42,862 nt of DNA from a bacterium (GCA_017308215.1 JAFKFQ010000408.1:40809-83670); one strand, 5' to 3'. Counted from the stretch's first letter, positions 33,222 through 42,202 are shown. Notes: a model not told the origin generated them from the letters alone. Numbers and translations are program-made.

Positions 33222-33401
33222 ATGGTCTTCTCGCACGAAACGGCGGTGGCCGTCCTGGTGGCGCTGGGGCTGTTCGTCGTCGTCGAGCTGGTGTCGATCG
33301 TCCGCGGGCTGGCCGCCGGGCGTGCCGCCCGCCGCGCGGAAGCCGCCCGCCCGCGCCGCCCGGGGCGGTCGGTGTCTCGGGCTGCGGTCGCGGCCCGGTA
33401 G
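33222..33401 (+). CDS. Very small membrane protein
   Basis: 59 residues: MVFSHETAVAVLVALGLFVV and VELVSIVRG form a membrane helix, followed by a tail rich in Arg and Ala (RAARRAEAARPRRPGRSVS). A GAGGATGCC stretch just upstream provides a usable ribosome site. It has the same build as the gene at 32920 and lies 124 bp before the kinase-PilZ gene in the same direction. Confidence 0.5.
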   Translation: MVFSHETAVAVLVALGLFVVVELVSIVRGLAAGRAARRAEAARPRRPGRSVSRAAVAAR

Positions 33402-33525
33402 CGCCTCTCGCCGGGCAGAAATTCCGGCCCGGCATCAGCGGCGGACCACTTCTCACTCACCGCCGACCGGCGGCAGTTTCTGAACTACAGTTGGGCCGGA
33501 ACTCCGGTCCCTTCCCGACAGGCCC

Positions 33526-35445
33526 ATGCCCGCCGATTCCGTCACCGACCGCCCCGCGGCGCTGGAATACAGGAAGACGCCCGGGGCGTCGCCGATCCCC
33601 GGCTATGTACTCATCGAACCGCTCGGCCGCGGCGGGTTCGGCGAGGTGTGGCGGTGCGAGGCACCGGGCGGGCTCCACAAGGCCGTCAAGTTTGTCGCCG
33701 GTGGCACCGGGGACGCCCAACTCCGCCAGGAGCTCGAGGCGTTCCAGCAGGTCAAGGCGATCCGCCACCCGTACCTCCTCTGCCTCGAACGGGTCGAGCT
33801 CGTCGGCAGCGAACTCGTAATGGTGATGGGGCTGGCCGACTGCCAGCTCGGCGACCGGTTCCAGGAGTGCCGGCGCGCCGGCCGGCCCGGCATCCCGCGG
33901 GACGAACTCCTCCGCTACCTCCACGAGGCGGCCGAGGCGCTCGACGTGATCGGCACCCGCCACGGCCTCCAGCACCTCGACGTAAAGCCGGCCAACCTGT
34001 TCCTCACCGGCGGGCACGTCCAGGTCGGCGACTACGGCCTCGTCAGCAAGCTCGACGGCGGCACCGCGAACGGCATGAACCGCGGCCTCACGCCGAAGTA
34101 CGCCGCCCCCGAAGTCCTCCGCGGCCAGGTCCACACTCGCTCCGACCAGTACAGCCTCGCGCTCGTCTACCAGGAACTCCTCACCGGCACGTTCCCGTAC
34201 ACCGGGCGGACGCCGCAGCAGGTGATGCTCCAGCACGTCTCGGCGGCGCCGAACCTGAACGGGCTCCCCGCACAGGACCGGGCGGTGGTGGCGACGGCGC
34301 TGGCGAAGAACCCGGAGGAGCGCCACACGTCGTGCCGGGCGTTCGTGTCGGCGCTGATGACGGCGCTCCCGCCGCCGTCGGTCCGGCCGTCGCTCATCAC
34401 CCCACAGGTGAAGGCCGCCCTTGCCGGGTCGCACGCCGGCACGCCGAACCCGCTCCTCATCACGCCCGCGCCGCGGCTGGTGACGCCCGCGTCGCGCTCC
34501 GGCGTCACGGGCATGGGCGACACGACCACGAGTGCCAGCCCCGGTACGACACCCGCCCCACCACCACCCGTCCCACCGCCACCACCCAAGCCACTCCGCC
34601 CGAACGGCGTGCAGTTGGAGGAGTTCCTGTCGATCCTCCCCGTCGGCTGGCTGCGCGGCCGTGAGGCCGCTCCGCCGGACCTGCCGCCGGACGACCTGGT
34701 GCGGGCAGTCGTGTCGGCGGCGAGCCCCGCGGAGAAGCCCGCGCCCAGCGGCGTGGTTGCGGCCGACTCGTGGTCGTGCCGGTTCCTCAGTTCGATCGAC
34801 CCGCGGGTCGCCAAGGTCAAGCTGAACGTGCTGTTGGACGAGGGCGGGCTGGTTCACGTGGACGCCCGCGCCGAGACCCGCGTGGTGATCAAGCGGCTCG
34901 CGCCGCTCCCGCCGCAACAGTCCCAGCTGTTCTCGTTCGGCAGGAAGCCGCCCCCGCCGGAGCCGGCGGGGCTGGAAGTGGTGGTCACCCTGCCCGAATC
35001 CGGGCTCGCGGTCGGCGAGGTGACCGCGGAGGCGCGGCTGTTCGGCTCGCCGCCGCCGGCGTTCCTCCCGGAGGCCCGGGCGCAGGTGGCTGCGGTGCTC
35101 AAAGGGGTACGCGAGCAGCTCGGCAACGTCCCGGAGCGCCGCAAGCACCCGCGCTACGCCGCCGACTTCCCGGTCGTCGTCTTCCCGGTCCACCACGACG
35201 GGCGGGTCGAGACGCCGCTGAGCGGCCGCTGCCGCGACGTGTCGGCCGGCGGGCTGGCGCTGACGCTCGGCACCGCCCCGACGACGAAGTACGCCTACGT
35301 GTCGTTCGAGGACGTGCGCGGCACGTCGGGGCTGGCGGTGCTGGCCCAGGTGATCCGCTCCGCCCGCGAGGGCAACGGCGTGCTGGTCGCCGGCCGCTAC
35401 CGGCTCGAACTGTGGCCCCCGGCCCACGCGCCGAACGACGACTGA
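33526..35445 (+). CDS. Ser/Thr protein kinase fused to a PilZ (c-di-GMP-binding) domain
   Basis: The 639-residue protein has a kinase domain at about residues 25-290: LGRGGFGEVWRCE, Lys in HKAVKFV, HLDVKPAN where HRD is usual, GDYGLVSKL where DFG is usual, LTPKYAAPEV and DQYSLALVYQELLTG. Lys, the catalytic Asp and the metal Asp are kept. A Pro/Thr-rich linker (about 320-360) and a mixed beta domain (about 370-530: FLSSIDPRVAKVKLNVLLDE, LFSFGRKPPPPEP) lead to a PilZ domain at 538-630. Its two c-di-GMP motifs are visible: RKHPR (539-543) and DVSAGG (571-576). No membrane segment is present, so it is cytoplasmic. c-di-GMP would be expected to control kinase activity or location (inference). The ATG is 125 bp after the small membrane gene. 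Confidence 0.93.
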   Translation: MPADSVTDRPAALEYRKTPGASPIPGYVLIEPLGRGGFGEVWRCEAPGGLHKAVKFVAGGTGDAQLRQELEAFQQVKAIRHPYLLCLERVELVGSELVMVMGLADCQLGDRFQECRRAGRPGIPRDELLRYLHEAAEALDVIGTRHGLQHLDVKPANLFLTGGHVQVGDYGLVSKLDGGTANGMNRGLTPKYAAPEVLRGQVHTRSDQYSLALVYQELLTGTFPYTGRTPQQVMLQHVSAAPNLNGLPAQDRAVVATALAKNPEERHTSCRAFVSALMTALPPPSVRPSLITPQVKAALAGSHAGTPNPLLITPAPRLVTPASRSGVTGMGDTTTSASPGTTPAPPPPVPPPPPKPLRPNGVQLEEFLSILPVGWLRGREAAPPDLPPDDLVRAVVSAASPAEKPAPSGVVAADSWSCRFLSSIDPRVAKVKLNVLLDEGGLVHVDARAETRVVIKRLAPLPPQQSQLFSFGRKPPPPEPAGLEVVVTLPESGLAVGEVTAEARLFGSPPPAFLPEARAQVAAVLKGVREQLGNVPERRKHPRYAADFPVVVFPVHHDGRVETPLSGRCRDVSAGGLALTLGTAPTTKYAYVSFEDVRGTSGLAVLAQVIRSAREGNGVLVAGRYRLELWPPAHAPNDD

Positions 35446-35521
35446 CACGCCCCGCCTCTCCCCGCACTTCGCACGCCTCGCCCCGCCATTCCCGCCCCCG
35501 GCCGCGCCCCCAGGCCGGCTT

Positions 35522-35556
35522 TCTCGACATCGAGAGATCACGTCCGTAAAACGGAC
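35522..35556 (+). promoter_or_regulatory. Two small palindromes upstream of the pyruvate phosphate dikinase gene
   Basis: TCTCGA-CA-TCGAGA (35522-35535) and GTCCGT-AAA-ACGGAC (35542-35556) lie side by side, 58-92 bp before the ppdK start. They may be operator half-sites or a hairpin of the leader. No -35/-10 pair is clear next to them. Confidence 0.35.
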
Positions 35557-35613
35557 CGGGAACGACCGCCGCGGCGGCGCGGCCGGTTTCTCCGAACCCC
35601 CCCACGGGCGACC

Positions 35614-38280
35614 ATGAGCACGAAGCACGTCTACTTCTTCGGCGGCGGTAAGGCGGACGGCGATGGCAAGCAGAAGGAACTCCTCGGCGGGAAGGGGGCG
35701 AACCTCGCCGAGATGTCCAAGATCGGCATCCCCGTCCCGCCCGGGTTCACCATCACCACCGAGGTCTGCGCCGCCTACTACGACGCCGGCAAGAAGATTC
35801 CGGACGCCGCCGTCCCCGAGATCGACGCCGCGCTGAAGAAGGTCGAGGAGGTCGCCGGGAAGAAGTTCGGCGACGCCGCCGACCCGCTGCTCGTCTCGGT
35901 CCGCTCGGGCGCCGCGCTCTCCATGCCCGGGATGATGAACACCATCCTCAACCTCGGCCTCACCGACGCCTCGGTCGAGGGGCTGGCGAAGAAGACCGGC
36001 AACCCCCGCTTCGCCTACGACAGCTACCGCCGCGTCATCGACATGTTCGGCAGCACCGCGATGGGCTGCGAGCACGAGGCGTTCGAGCACGAGATCCACA
36101 CGCTCAAGCACGAGAAGGGCGTCAAGAACGACACCGACCTGACCGCCGACGACCTGAAGGAACTCGTGAAGCGGTACAAGGCGGTCTACAAGAAGCACGT
36201 CGGCGACGACTTCCCGCAGGACGCCCGCAAGCAGCTCTACCTCGCCATCAACGCCGTGTTCAACTCGTGGAACGGCAACAAGGCGATCGAGTACCGCCGC
36301 ATCGAGCGCATCACCGGGCTCAAGGGCACGGCGGTGAACGTGCAGGCGATGGTGTTCGGCAACACCGGCAACACCTCCGGCACCGGGGTGGCGTTCACCC
36401 GCGACCCGAACACCGGCGAGAACGTCTTCTACGGCGACTACCTCATCAACGCCCAGGGCGAGGACGTGGTCGCCGGCATCCGCACGCCGGAGCCGATCTC
36501 GCAGCTCAACGACGAGATGCCGAAGGTCTACCAGCAGCTCATGGACATCCGGCAGACGCTGGAGAAGCACTACAAGGACATGCAGGATATCGAGTTCACG
36601 GTGCAGGAAGGCACCCTGTACATGCTCCAGACCCGCAGCGGCAAGCGGACCGGCACCGCCGCCGTGCGCATCGCCGTGGAGATGGTGAAGGAGGGGCTGA
36701 TCGACGAGACGACCGCCGTGAAGCGCGTCGCCCCGGACAGCCTCAACCACCTCCTCCAGCCGCAGCTGGACCCCAAGAGCAAGGTGAAGCCGGTCGCCCA
36801 GGGCATCGCCGCCAGCCCGGGTGGGGCGAGCGGGAAGGTGATCCTGTCCGCCGAGGCCGCCGTCGAGCACGCCGCCAAGCACCCGAACGACCCGATCATG
36901 CTCGTCCGCAAGGAGACGAGCCCCGAGGACGTGGCCGGGATGCACCTGGCGAAGGGCATCCTCACCAGCACCGGCGGGAAGGCGAGCCACGCCGCCGTCG
37001 TCGCCCGCGGCTGGGGCAAGCCGTGCGTGGTCGGCTGCGAGGCGGTGAAGATCGACGAGGCCGCCGGCACCGTCACCATCGCCGGCACGGTGGTGAAGGC
37101 CGGCGACTTCCTCACGATCAACGGCACCACCGGCGACGTGATGATCGGCAAGGTCGAGACGATCGCCCCGACGATGACCGGCGACTTCGCCACGCTGATG
37201 GGCTGGGCCGACAAGGCCCGCAAGCTGAAGATCCGCACCAACGCCGACAGCCCGGCCGACTCGCTGAAGGCGCGTGAGTTCGGCGCCGAAGGCATCGGCC
37301 TGTGCCGGACGGAGCACATGTTCTTCGGCGAGGACCGGATCGCGGCCGTCCGCGAGATGATCCTCAGCACGACCGAGGAGGGCCGCAAGAAGGCGCTGGC
37401 GAAGATCGAGCCGCACCAGAAGGCCGACTTCATCGGCATCTTCGAGGCGATGGCCGGCCTGCCGGTGACCATCCGCCTCCTCGACCCGCCGCTGCACGAG
37501 TTCCTGCCGCAGAAGGACAACAAGGCCGGCGCCGAGGCCGTCGCCAAGCAGATCGGCACGACGGTCGAGAAGATCTTCGAGCGGGTGGACGAGCTGCACG
37601 AGATGAACCCGATGATGGGGTTCCGCGGCTGCCGGCTGCCGCTGGTGTTCCCCGAGATCGGCGACATGCAGGTGCGGGCGATCATCGAGGCGGCGATCGA
37701 GGTGAAGAAGAAGGGGAAGGGCGTCCACCCCGAGATCATGATCCCGCTGGTCGGCGTGCTGGAGGAGCTGACGATCCTGAAGAAGCGGGCGGTCGCGGTC
37801 GCCGAGGAGGCGATGAAGAAGGCCGGCGTTCAGGTGGACTACCAGATCGGCACGATGATCGAGCTGCCGCGGGCGTGCATCGCGGCGGACAAGATCGCCG
37901 AGGAGGCCGAGTTCTTCAGCTTCGGCACGAACGACCTGACCCAGATGACGTTCGGGTTCAGCCGCGACGACATCAAGGGGTTCATGCCGACCTACCTGAA
38001 GGACAAGGTGCTGCCGATCGACCCGTTCCAGACGATCGACTTCAACGGCGTGGGCGAGTTGATGAAGATCGGCATCGGGAAGGGCCGGGCGAGCCGCAGC
38101 GCGAAGCACGGCCAGCACCTGAAGGTGGGGATTTGCGGCGAGCACGGTGGCGACCCCGAGAGCGTGGTGTTCTGCCACTCGATCGGGATGGACTACGTGA
38201 GCTGCTCGCCGTTCCGGGTGCCGATCGCCCGTCTGGCCGCCGCCCAGGCGGCGCTGGGGGCGGGGCAGCGGGACAAGTAA
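35614..38280 (+). CDS. ppdK: Pyruvate, phosphate dikinase
   Basis: 888 residues, the normal length. It interconverts pyruvate, ATP and phosphate with phosphoenolpyruvate, AMP and pyrophosphate. The N-terminal ATP-grasp part is marked by LLGGKGANLAEMSKIGIPVP, SVRSGAALSMPGMMNTILNL and GVAFTRDPNTGEN. The swivelling domain carries the phospho-His459 in GGKASHAAVVARGWGKPCV, and the C-terminal PEP/pyruvate barrel contains GLCRTEHMFF, MMGFRGCRL, FFSFGTNDLTQMTFGFSRDD and catalytic Cys841 in GICGEHGGDP. The segment before the His is usually GGMTSHAA; here Met and Thr are replaced by Lys and Ala, so the Thr that plants phosphorylate for control is absent. The gene ends 19 bp before a strong hairpin. 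It is cytoplasmic, at the glycolysis/gluconeogenesis junction. Confidence 0.98.
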   Translation: MSTKHVYFFGGGKADGDGKQKELLGGKGANLAEMSKIGIPVPPGFTITTEVCAAYYDAGKKIPDAAVPEIDAALKKVEEVAGKKFGDAADPLLVSVRSGAALSMPGMMNTILNLGLTDASVEGLAKKTGNPRFAYDSYRRVIDMFGSTAMGCEHEAFEHEIHTLKHEKGVKNDTDLTADDLKELVKRYKAVYKKHVGDDFPQDARKQLYLAINAVFNSWNGNKAIEYRRIERITGLKGTAVNVQAMVFGNTGNTSGTGVAFTRDPNTGENVFYGDYLINAQGEDVVAGIRTPEPISQLNDEMPKVYQQLMDIRQTLEKHYKDMQDIEFTVQEGTLYMLQTRSGKRTGTAAVRIAVEMVKEGLIDETTAVKRVAPDSLNHLLQPQLDPKSKVKPVAQGIAASPGGASGKVILSAEAAVEHAAKHPNDPIMLVRKETSPEDVAGMHLAKGILTSTGGKASHAAVVARGWGKPCVVGCEAVKIDEAAGTVTIAGTVVKAGDFLTINGTTGDVMIGKVETIAPTMTGDFATLMGWADKARKLKIRTNADSPADSLKAREFGAEGIGLCRTEHMFFGEDRIAAVREMILSTTEEGRKKALAKIEPHQKADFIGIFEAMAGLPVTIRLLDPPLHEFLPQKDNKAGAEAVAKQIGTTVEKIFERVDELHEMNPMMGFRGCRLPLVFPEIGDMQVRAIIEAAIEVKKKGKGVHPEIMIPLVGVLEELTILKKRAVAVAEEAMKKAGVQVDYQIGTMIELPRACIAADKIAEEAEFFSFGTNDLTQMTFGFSRDDIKGFMPTYLKDKVLPIDPFQTIDFNGVGELMKIGIGKGRASRSAKHGQHLKVGICGEHGGDPESVVFCHSIGMDYVSCSPFRVPIARLAAAQAALGAGQRDK

Positions 38281-38298
38281 GTGCGAGGTGAGTGAAAC

Positions 38299-38332
38299 GA
38301 CAGCCCGCCCGGGGCGACCCGGGCGGGCTGTC
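38299..38332. terminator. Strong hairpin between convergent ppdK and ECF sigma genes
   Basis: A perfect 15-bp stem (GACAGCCCGCCCGGG, 38299-38313, with its complement 38318-38332) and a GCGA loop of the GNRA type. It stands 19 bp after the ppdK stop. No long T-run follows on the plus strand; on the minus strand GTTTCACTC follows. It is likely a bidirectional terminator. Confidence 0.75.
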
Positions 38333-39981
38333 TCATGCGCGACCGGTGTGCCCGACGGGACGACGGTCGCCGCCGTCGCCGACCTGCTCCCCTCGTTTTG
38401 GCTCGTCGGGATGAGCTGCAGCCCGGCCACGCCGGGCGTGAGGACCGGCTGTCCGACGGTGGGCGCGCCTGGCAGAAGGGGTGGCTGCTGCTGCGACCGG
38501 CGCTCCGACGCGGGGCGGCGGGGCGCGGCGGGCGCGACCGCCGGCGGCGCCGTGCGGGCCGGGTTCGGGTCGGTGCGGTACTTTCCGCCGATCATCGTCG
38601 TCACCAACAGCGCCTCCTTGCCGGCGTCGTTGCCCCCGAACAATTCCGAGAAGAGCAACGACCCGAACGGCCCGCACCGGACGTCCTTGACCGACACCCC
38701 GTCGTCCTCGACGCGGACCCGGAACGCGAACGGCGCGTCCACGAACGCCGAGGCGAACAGTTCGACCTCCCCGGCCTCATCCCCGCCCAGCCCGCCGAGT
38801 TCGACGCTCGTGAACACCCCGTAGACGATGCTCTCGCGGTTGATCGAGTAGTCGGCGTCCGCCTCGATGGTGAAGGTCGCCTTGTCGATCCGCACGGCGG
38901 CGCGGACGTGCAGCCGGTTCTCGGTGAACGTGAGCGTCGCCTTGCCGTACTGCGGCACCTCCTTCGTGAAGCTCCCGAGCGGGCGGCGGACGACCAGGTC
39001 GTCGCCCCGCCCCGCGTCCGGCTCCGCCTTCGCAGCCGGGGCAGTTCGGTCCGCGGACGGTGTGGCGCGGTCCGCCGGCTGGGCGGGCGCGGCGGCCTTC
39101 CGGTCTTGCGGGGCCGACCCCTCGGCGGTCATCCGCCCGAGGCCGAGGCCGAGCAGGGCCACGGCGACCAGCGCGGCCGCCGCCGCCACCTTCAGTTTCG
39201 TTCCGATCATGGCACGCACCATTCCTTCCGTGAGGGACGCGACGCGCCCCGGGATCACCACCATCGCCAGCGGGTCGCCGGTGCTCAGCAGGAGCGCCGA
39301 CTCTGCAATCCGATCCGTGAGCGCCGCCGCACCGATCCGCCCGGCCCGGGGCGCGAACGCCACCGTGAACGCCGCCGGCGCCAGCCCGCGCTCCTCAAGA
39401 CGCTTCCGCAGTCGTCGCCGCGCCCACGCCAGGCGAGTGAGCAGCGTCCCCTTCGGCCAGCCGAGCTGCGCGGCGGCGTCGGCCGTCGGCGTGCCGGCGG
39501 CGTAGCACGCCAGTACCGCAAGCTGGTAGCGCTCGGGCAGGCGCGCGATCTCCTCGTGCAGCGCCTCCGCCGTGGCGGACCGTTCGGGCGCCGCGCGGGT
39601 CGGCGTTTGGTCCGGGTCGGTCGATGCAGTTCGCATGGCGGAGCGGGTGTTCTGAGTCCGAAGCCGGTTCGCCGCGCGCCACGCCACGCGCGCCAGCCAC
39701 GCCCCGAGCGCGGCGCGGTCGCGGACCGCGCCGGCCCGGCGGACCAGCACCAGGAAAGTGGCCTGCGCGGCGTCGTCGGCGTCGTTCGGGTCGCGGAGGA
39801 CGGACCGGCATACGGCGCGGACGGTTGCCAGGTGACGGGACACGAGCGCGGCGAACGCGGCCTCGTCGTGTGCGTCGAGGAACCGGCCGAGCAGTTCGGC
39901 GTCGGCGGCGCGGGCGGCGGGCTCCGGGGGCGGGGCGAGCCGGCGGGCGATGGAGCGGACGCGGGGCGGGGTCAACGGCAC
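38333..39981 (-). CDS. ECF sigma factor with membrane-anchored C-terminal extension; no stop codon before the terminator
   Basis: Residues about 1-190 are an ECF sigma factor: LGRFLDAHDEAAFAALVSRH, NDADDAAQATFLVLVRRAGA, then region 4 (LPERYQLAVLACYAAG, LGWPKGTLLTRLAWARRRL). The linker VASLTEGMVRAMIGTK leads to one membrane helix (VAAAAALVAVALLGLGLG). The outer part has beta strands (ATLTFTENRLHVRAAVRIDK, SIVYGVFTSVELGG, AFRVRVEDDGVSVKDVRCG) up to about residue 470. A Pro/Arg-rich tail follows. The frame has no stop before the terminator at 38332 and stays open as antisense through ppdK to 33457, so the 3' limit given here is the hairpin. A frame one base away has a TGA at 38333-38335, suggesting a lost stop by indel. 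The sigma and membrane parts are certain, the end is not. Confidence 0.82.
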
Positions 39982-40537
39982 CTCCCTGGCCTGACACCCG
40001 ACTAGAGGCGGGTAAGCTGCGGGAGATTTTCCGATTTTGCGGGCGCGGTGTAAACGCCGGCTTTAGCGAGAGTTGCTGGTACCGGCGTCGTGCAAGGCTC
40101 CACCACACTGAGCCCCGCCGCCGCACTGTTAACACGATCGCAACCCCCGCCCGCCCGGTCGTTGACGCGCCGGCGGGCTGGGCTGATGATGGGGCGTCAC
40201 GCCCGGAGTCGGACCAGGTGCTGCTTCTCCCGCCCGGTCCAGTCCGTCGCGGACACCAAGATTTTCGCGCGCGGCGCGCGACGAGCGGCAGTTCATCTGC
40301 CTACCCGATGAAGTTCCGCGCGGCGGAAGACCTGGCGATGACCCTCTCGCTGTCGCCGCGGAGCCCCGAGGACGCGGTGCGGTTCATCAACCTGGAGAAG
40401 TGCCGAGAGTTCTTTTAGGTCAGTTTTCCGTCATGTCCCGCGATGGGCCATATGCCTTGATTTCTAGTGTTTCTGCATCAACGACTTCCCCCCGGTGGGC
40501 CACCGCGGACCGGCAATAAGGTGGGCGGCCGGGCTGA
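39982..40537. other. Gene-free or nearly gene-free stretch
   Basis: About 555 bases upstream of the ECF gene (minus), including its promoter. On the plus strand a 36-residue frame (40308-40418, MKFRAAEDLAMTLSLSPRSP) has protein-like composition but no ribosome site; it could be a fragment. Nothing else was recognised. Confidence 0.4.
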
Positions 40538-40792
40538 TCACCACGGGCCGCTCGGCTTGTCATCCGGGCCGATGTCCTCGGCGATGCGCTCGGCCACGTC
40601 CTCCCCGGTCATCCCGGCGGCCGACGCCACCCAGCCCCGGGCGATCGCCCGGCATCGCCGCCGCTCCGCCCGCACCGCCTGCTCGACCGCCCTCGCCACC
40701 AGACTCTCGAACAGCGGTCGGCCGGGGAACTCCCCGGGGTTGTTCGCGTTCCAGGTGGTCGCCGCCGCCACGGCCCGGTCCTTCGCGGTCAT
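40538..40792 (-). CDS. Small hypothetical protein
   Basis: 84 residues, ATG 40792 with GAGGGG six bases upstream. The protein is mostly helical: MTAKDRAVAAATTWNANNPG, LFESLVARAVEQAVRAERRR, VASAAGMTGEDVAERIAEDI, with an acidic, disordered end. There are no Cys-pair, membrane or signal features beyond one Cys. It looks like a real small cytoplasmic protein of a kind common in these genomes, without known role. An insertion-sequence remnant lies 110 bp upstream on the same strand. Confidence 0.65.
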   Translation of the reverse strand: MTAKDRAVAAATTWNANNPGEFPGRPLFESLVARAVEQAVRAERRRCRAIARGWVASAAGMTGEDVAERIAEDIGPDDKPSGPW

Positions 40793-40900
40793 CGATCGCC
40801 CCTCACGGTTCCATCGAACCCGAACAATCTACAACTCGCTGTCTCGTCCGCGCTGACGAGCGGTGAGCCGCGGCGTAGTACGGGCGGTGGCGGAATGAGG

Positions 40901-41488
40901 TCACAGTAGGTTGAAGCAGATGAGACACAGCGCGAGTTTGAGGAAGGCGTTGTGCATCCGGGCGGTCTGGCCTCGAACCTCCGGGACGGCGTCCACCACC
41001 TCCGGCAGGGCCGTCACGTCCGGGACGCTGGCGGCTGTGGTCGTGGCCCCGAGTGGGGGTGCGGTGGGAGTCGACCACGGCGTGGTGCTTGGCCCCCTTC
41101 TTCCCCGGTCCACCGGGCTCGGGCCGGTGTCCTCGCCCCCGCCCAGAGCCCGCACGAACGAGGCGTCGACGGCCGCCCGGGACCAGTCGATCGCCCCGGT
41201 GTGGTCCAACTCCGCCAGGAGCAGGCGTGGAGCCGGGGCCACACCCCGGCCCAGTCCCAGGCCGCGAGGTACCGCCGGCACCGGCTCCCGGGTCCGCACC
41301 TCCATCTCGCACAGGAGGTCGTTCCACCGGATCCCGGTCCGCAGCACGAACAGGATGCCGGTGAGGGCTTGGCGGGCGGTCAGGGGCTTGCGCCTGGGGT
41401 ACCGGAACCGCCGCCGCTCGGGCCGAGGAAGGAGCGGTTCGATCTTCGCCCACAGGTCGTCTGGCAGGAGGGGCTTGGCCGTGGTCGC
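40901..41488 (-). pseudogene. Degraded IS5-type transposase
   Basis: Reading from 41488 down: TTAKPLLPDDLWAKIEPLLP, ALTGILFVLRTGIRWNDL, then after one or more frame changes LLAELDHTGAIDWSRAAVDA and SFVRALGGGEDTGPSPVDRG, then KKGAKHHAVVDS in another frame, then TTTAASVPDVTALPEVVDA, and the end FLKLALCLICFNLL with TGA at 40901-40903. The order is that of an IS5-group DDE transposase, but the start codon is gone, there are at least three frame changes, and about 70 residues around the last catalytic Glu are missing between VPEVRG and HNAFLKL. It cannot be active. Terminal repeats were not identified. Confidence 0.82.
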
Positions 41489-41614
41489 ACCTCAGAGGAA
41501 TACCCTCAGAGATGCGATCCCTGTGCCGCTCGCCCTCCTTCCGCCACCGTCTCTTAGGCTGCCGAACTCCCCGGGAACCGCGACGACGCGACGCCGGGAA
41601 GTGGAGGGAATCTG

Positions 41615-42064
41615 GTGGCGACGTTGACCGTGGTCGTCGGGCTACCCGGGTCGGGGAAGTCGCGCGTGCTCGACGCCGTGCGGGAGGCGTGCTCCGGGGT
41701 GGTCGCCGACGACTACCACGCGGGCGCGCTGGACGGGTCGCCCGCCGTCACGATGGCTCCGGAGTACCCGGCCCTCGTCCGGGCTCTCCGGGCCGGGCGG
41801 GACTGCGCGGTCGCCGACATCGCGTTCACCGACACCGGCCGGCGGCTCGAACTCGAGCGCGTGTTCCGCGCCGATGTCGCCGGGGTGGTCATCCGGTGGG
41901 TGTTCTTCGCCAACGACTTGGAGGCGTGCCTGGCGAACGTCCGGCGACGGGGGCGCCACAGCCGGGCCGCGGAGGAGGAGGCCGCCCGGTGGTTCGCCCC
42001 GCGGTACTTCGTCCCGGAGGACGTGACCGTGCTCCCGGTCTGGCGGGCGTCTGCCCCAGGTTGA
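41615..42064 (+). CDS. P-loop NTPase, small kinase-like
   Basis: 149 residues starting at GTG 41615, with GGAGGG nine bases upstream. The Walker A motif GLPGSGKS is at residues 9-16, followed by ADDYHAG, an Asp-rich strand (CAVADIAFTD, possible Walker B) and WVFFANDLEACLANVRRRG. This pattern resembles small AAA_33-type or shikimate/gluconate-kinase-like P-loop proteins that phosphorylate small molecules or RNA ends. The acceptor cannot be read from the sequence. It is cytoplasmic and stands alone, convergent with the next gene. Confidence 0.82.
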   Translation: MATLTVVVGLPGSGKSRVLDAVREACSGVVADDYHAGALDGSPAVTMAPEYPALVRALRAGRDCAVADIAFTDTGRRLELERVFRADVAGVVIRWVFFANDLEACLANVRRRGRHSRAAEEEAARWFAPRYFVPEDVTVLPVWRASAPG

Positions 42065-42127
42065 CGGCTTATCGCCCGGCTGGAACGCTCACCGCCGAGC
42101 CACCGGTCAAGGGCGGTGGGTTCCGCT

Positions 42128-42144
42128 CCGTGCCTTCGGCACGG
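42128..42144. terminator. Small hairpin between convergent genes
   Basis: CCGTGCC and GGCACGG pair around TTC, 64 bp after the P-loop gene and 59 bp from the end of the minus-strand gene. It is a short, GC-rich stem without T-run, a possible terminator for either gene. Confidence 0.35.
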
Positions 42145-42202
42145 CCGGCGGGCTGGCCCAAGCCGATACGGCGAGGAGATCGTCCCGACCATCCGTCGCC
42201 AC

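Noticed and set aside
33457..38332. Long minus-strand open frame continuing from the ECF sigma gene
   Set aside because: It is antisense to ppdK and the kinase-PilZ gene, with His/Arg/Asp/Val-rich mirror composition and no domain. Open antisense frames are expected at this GC content.
40308..40418. 36-codon frame MKFRAAEDLAMTLSLSPRSP and on
   Set aside because: Protein-like but without ribosome site, family or conserved neighbour; kept only as a note in the gene-free stretch.
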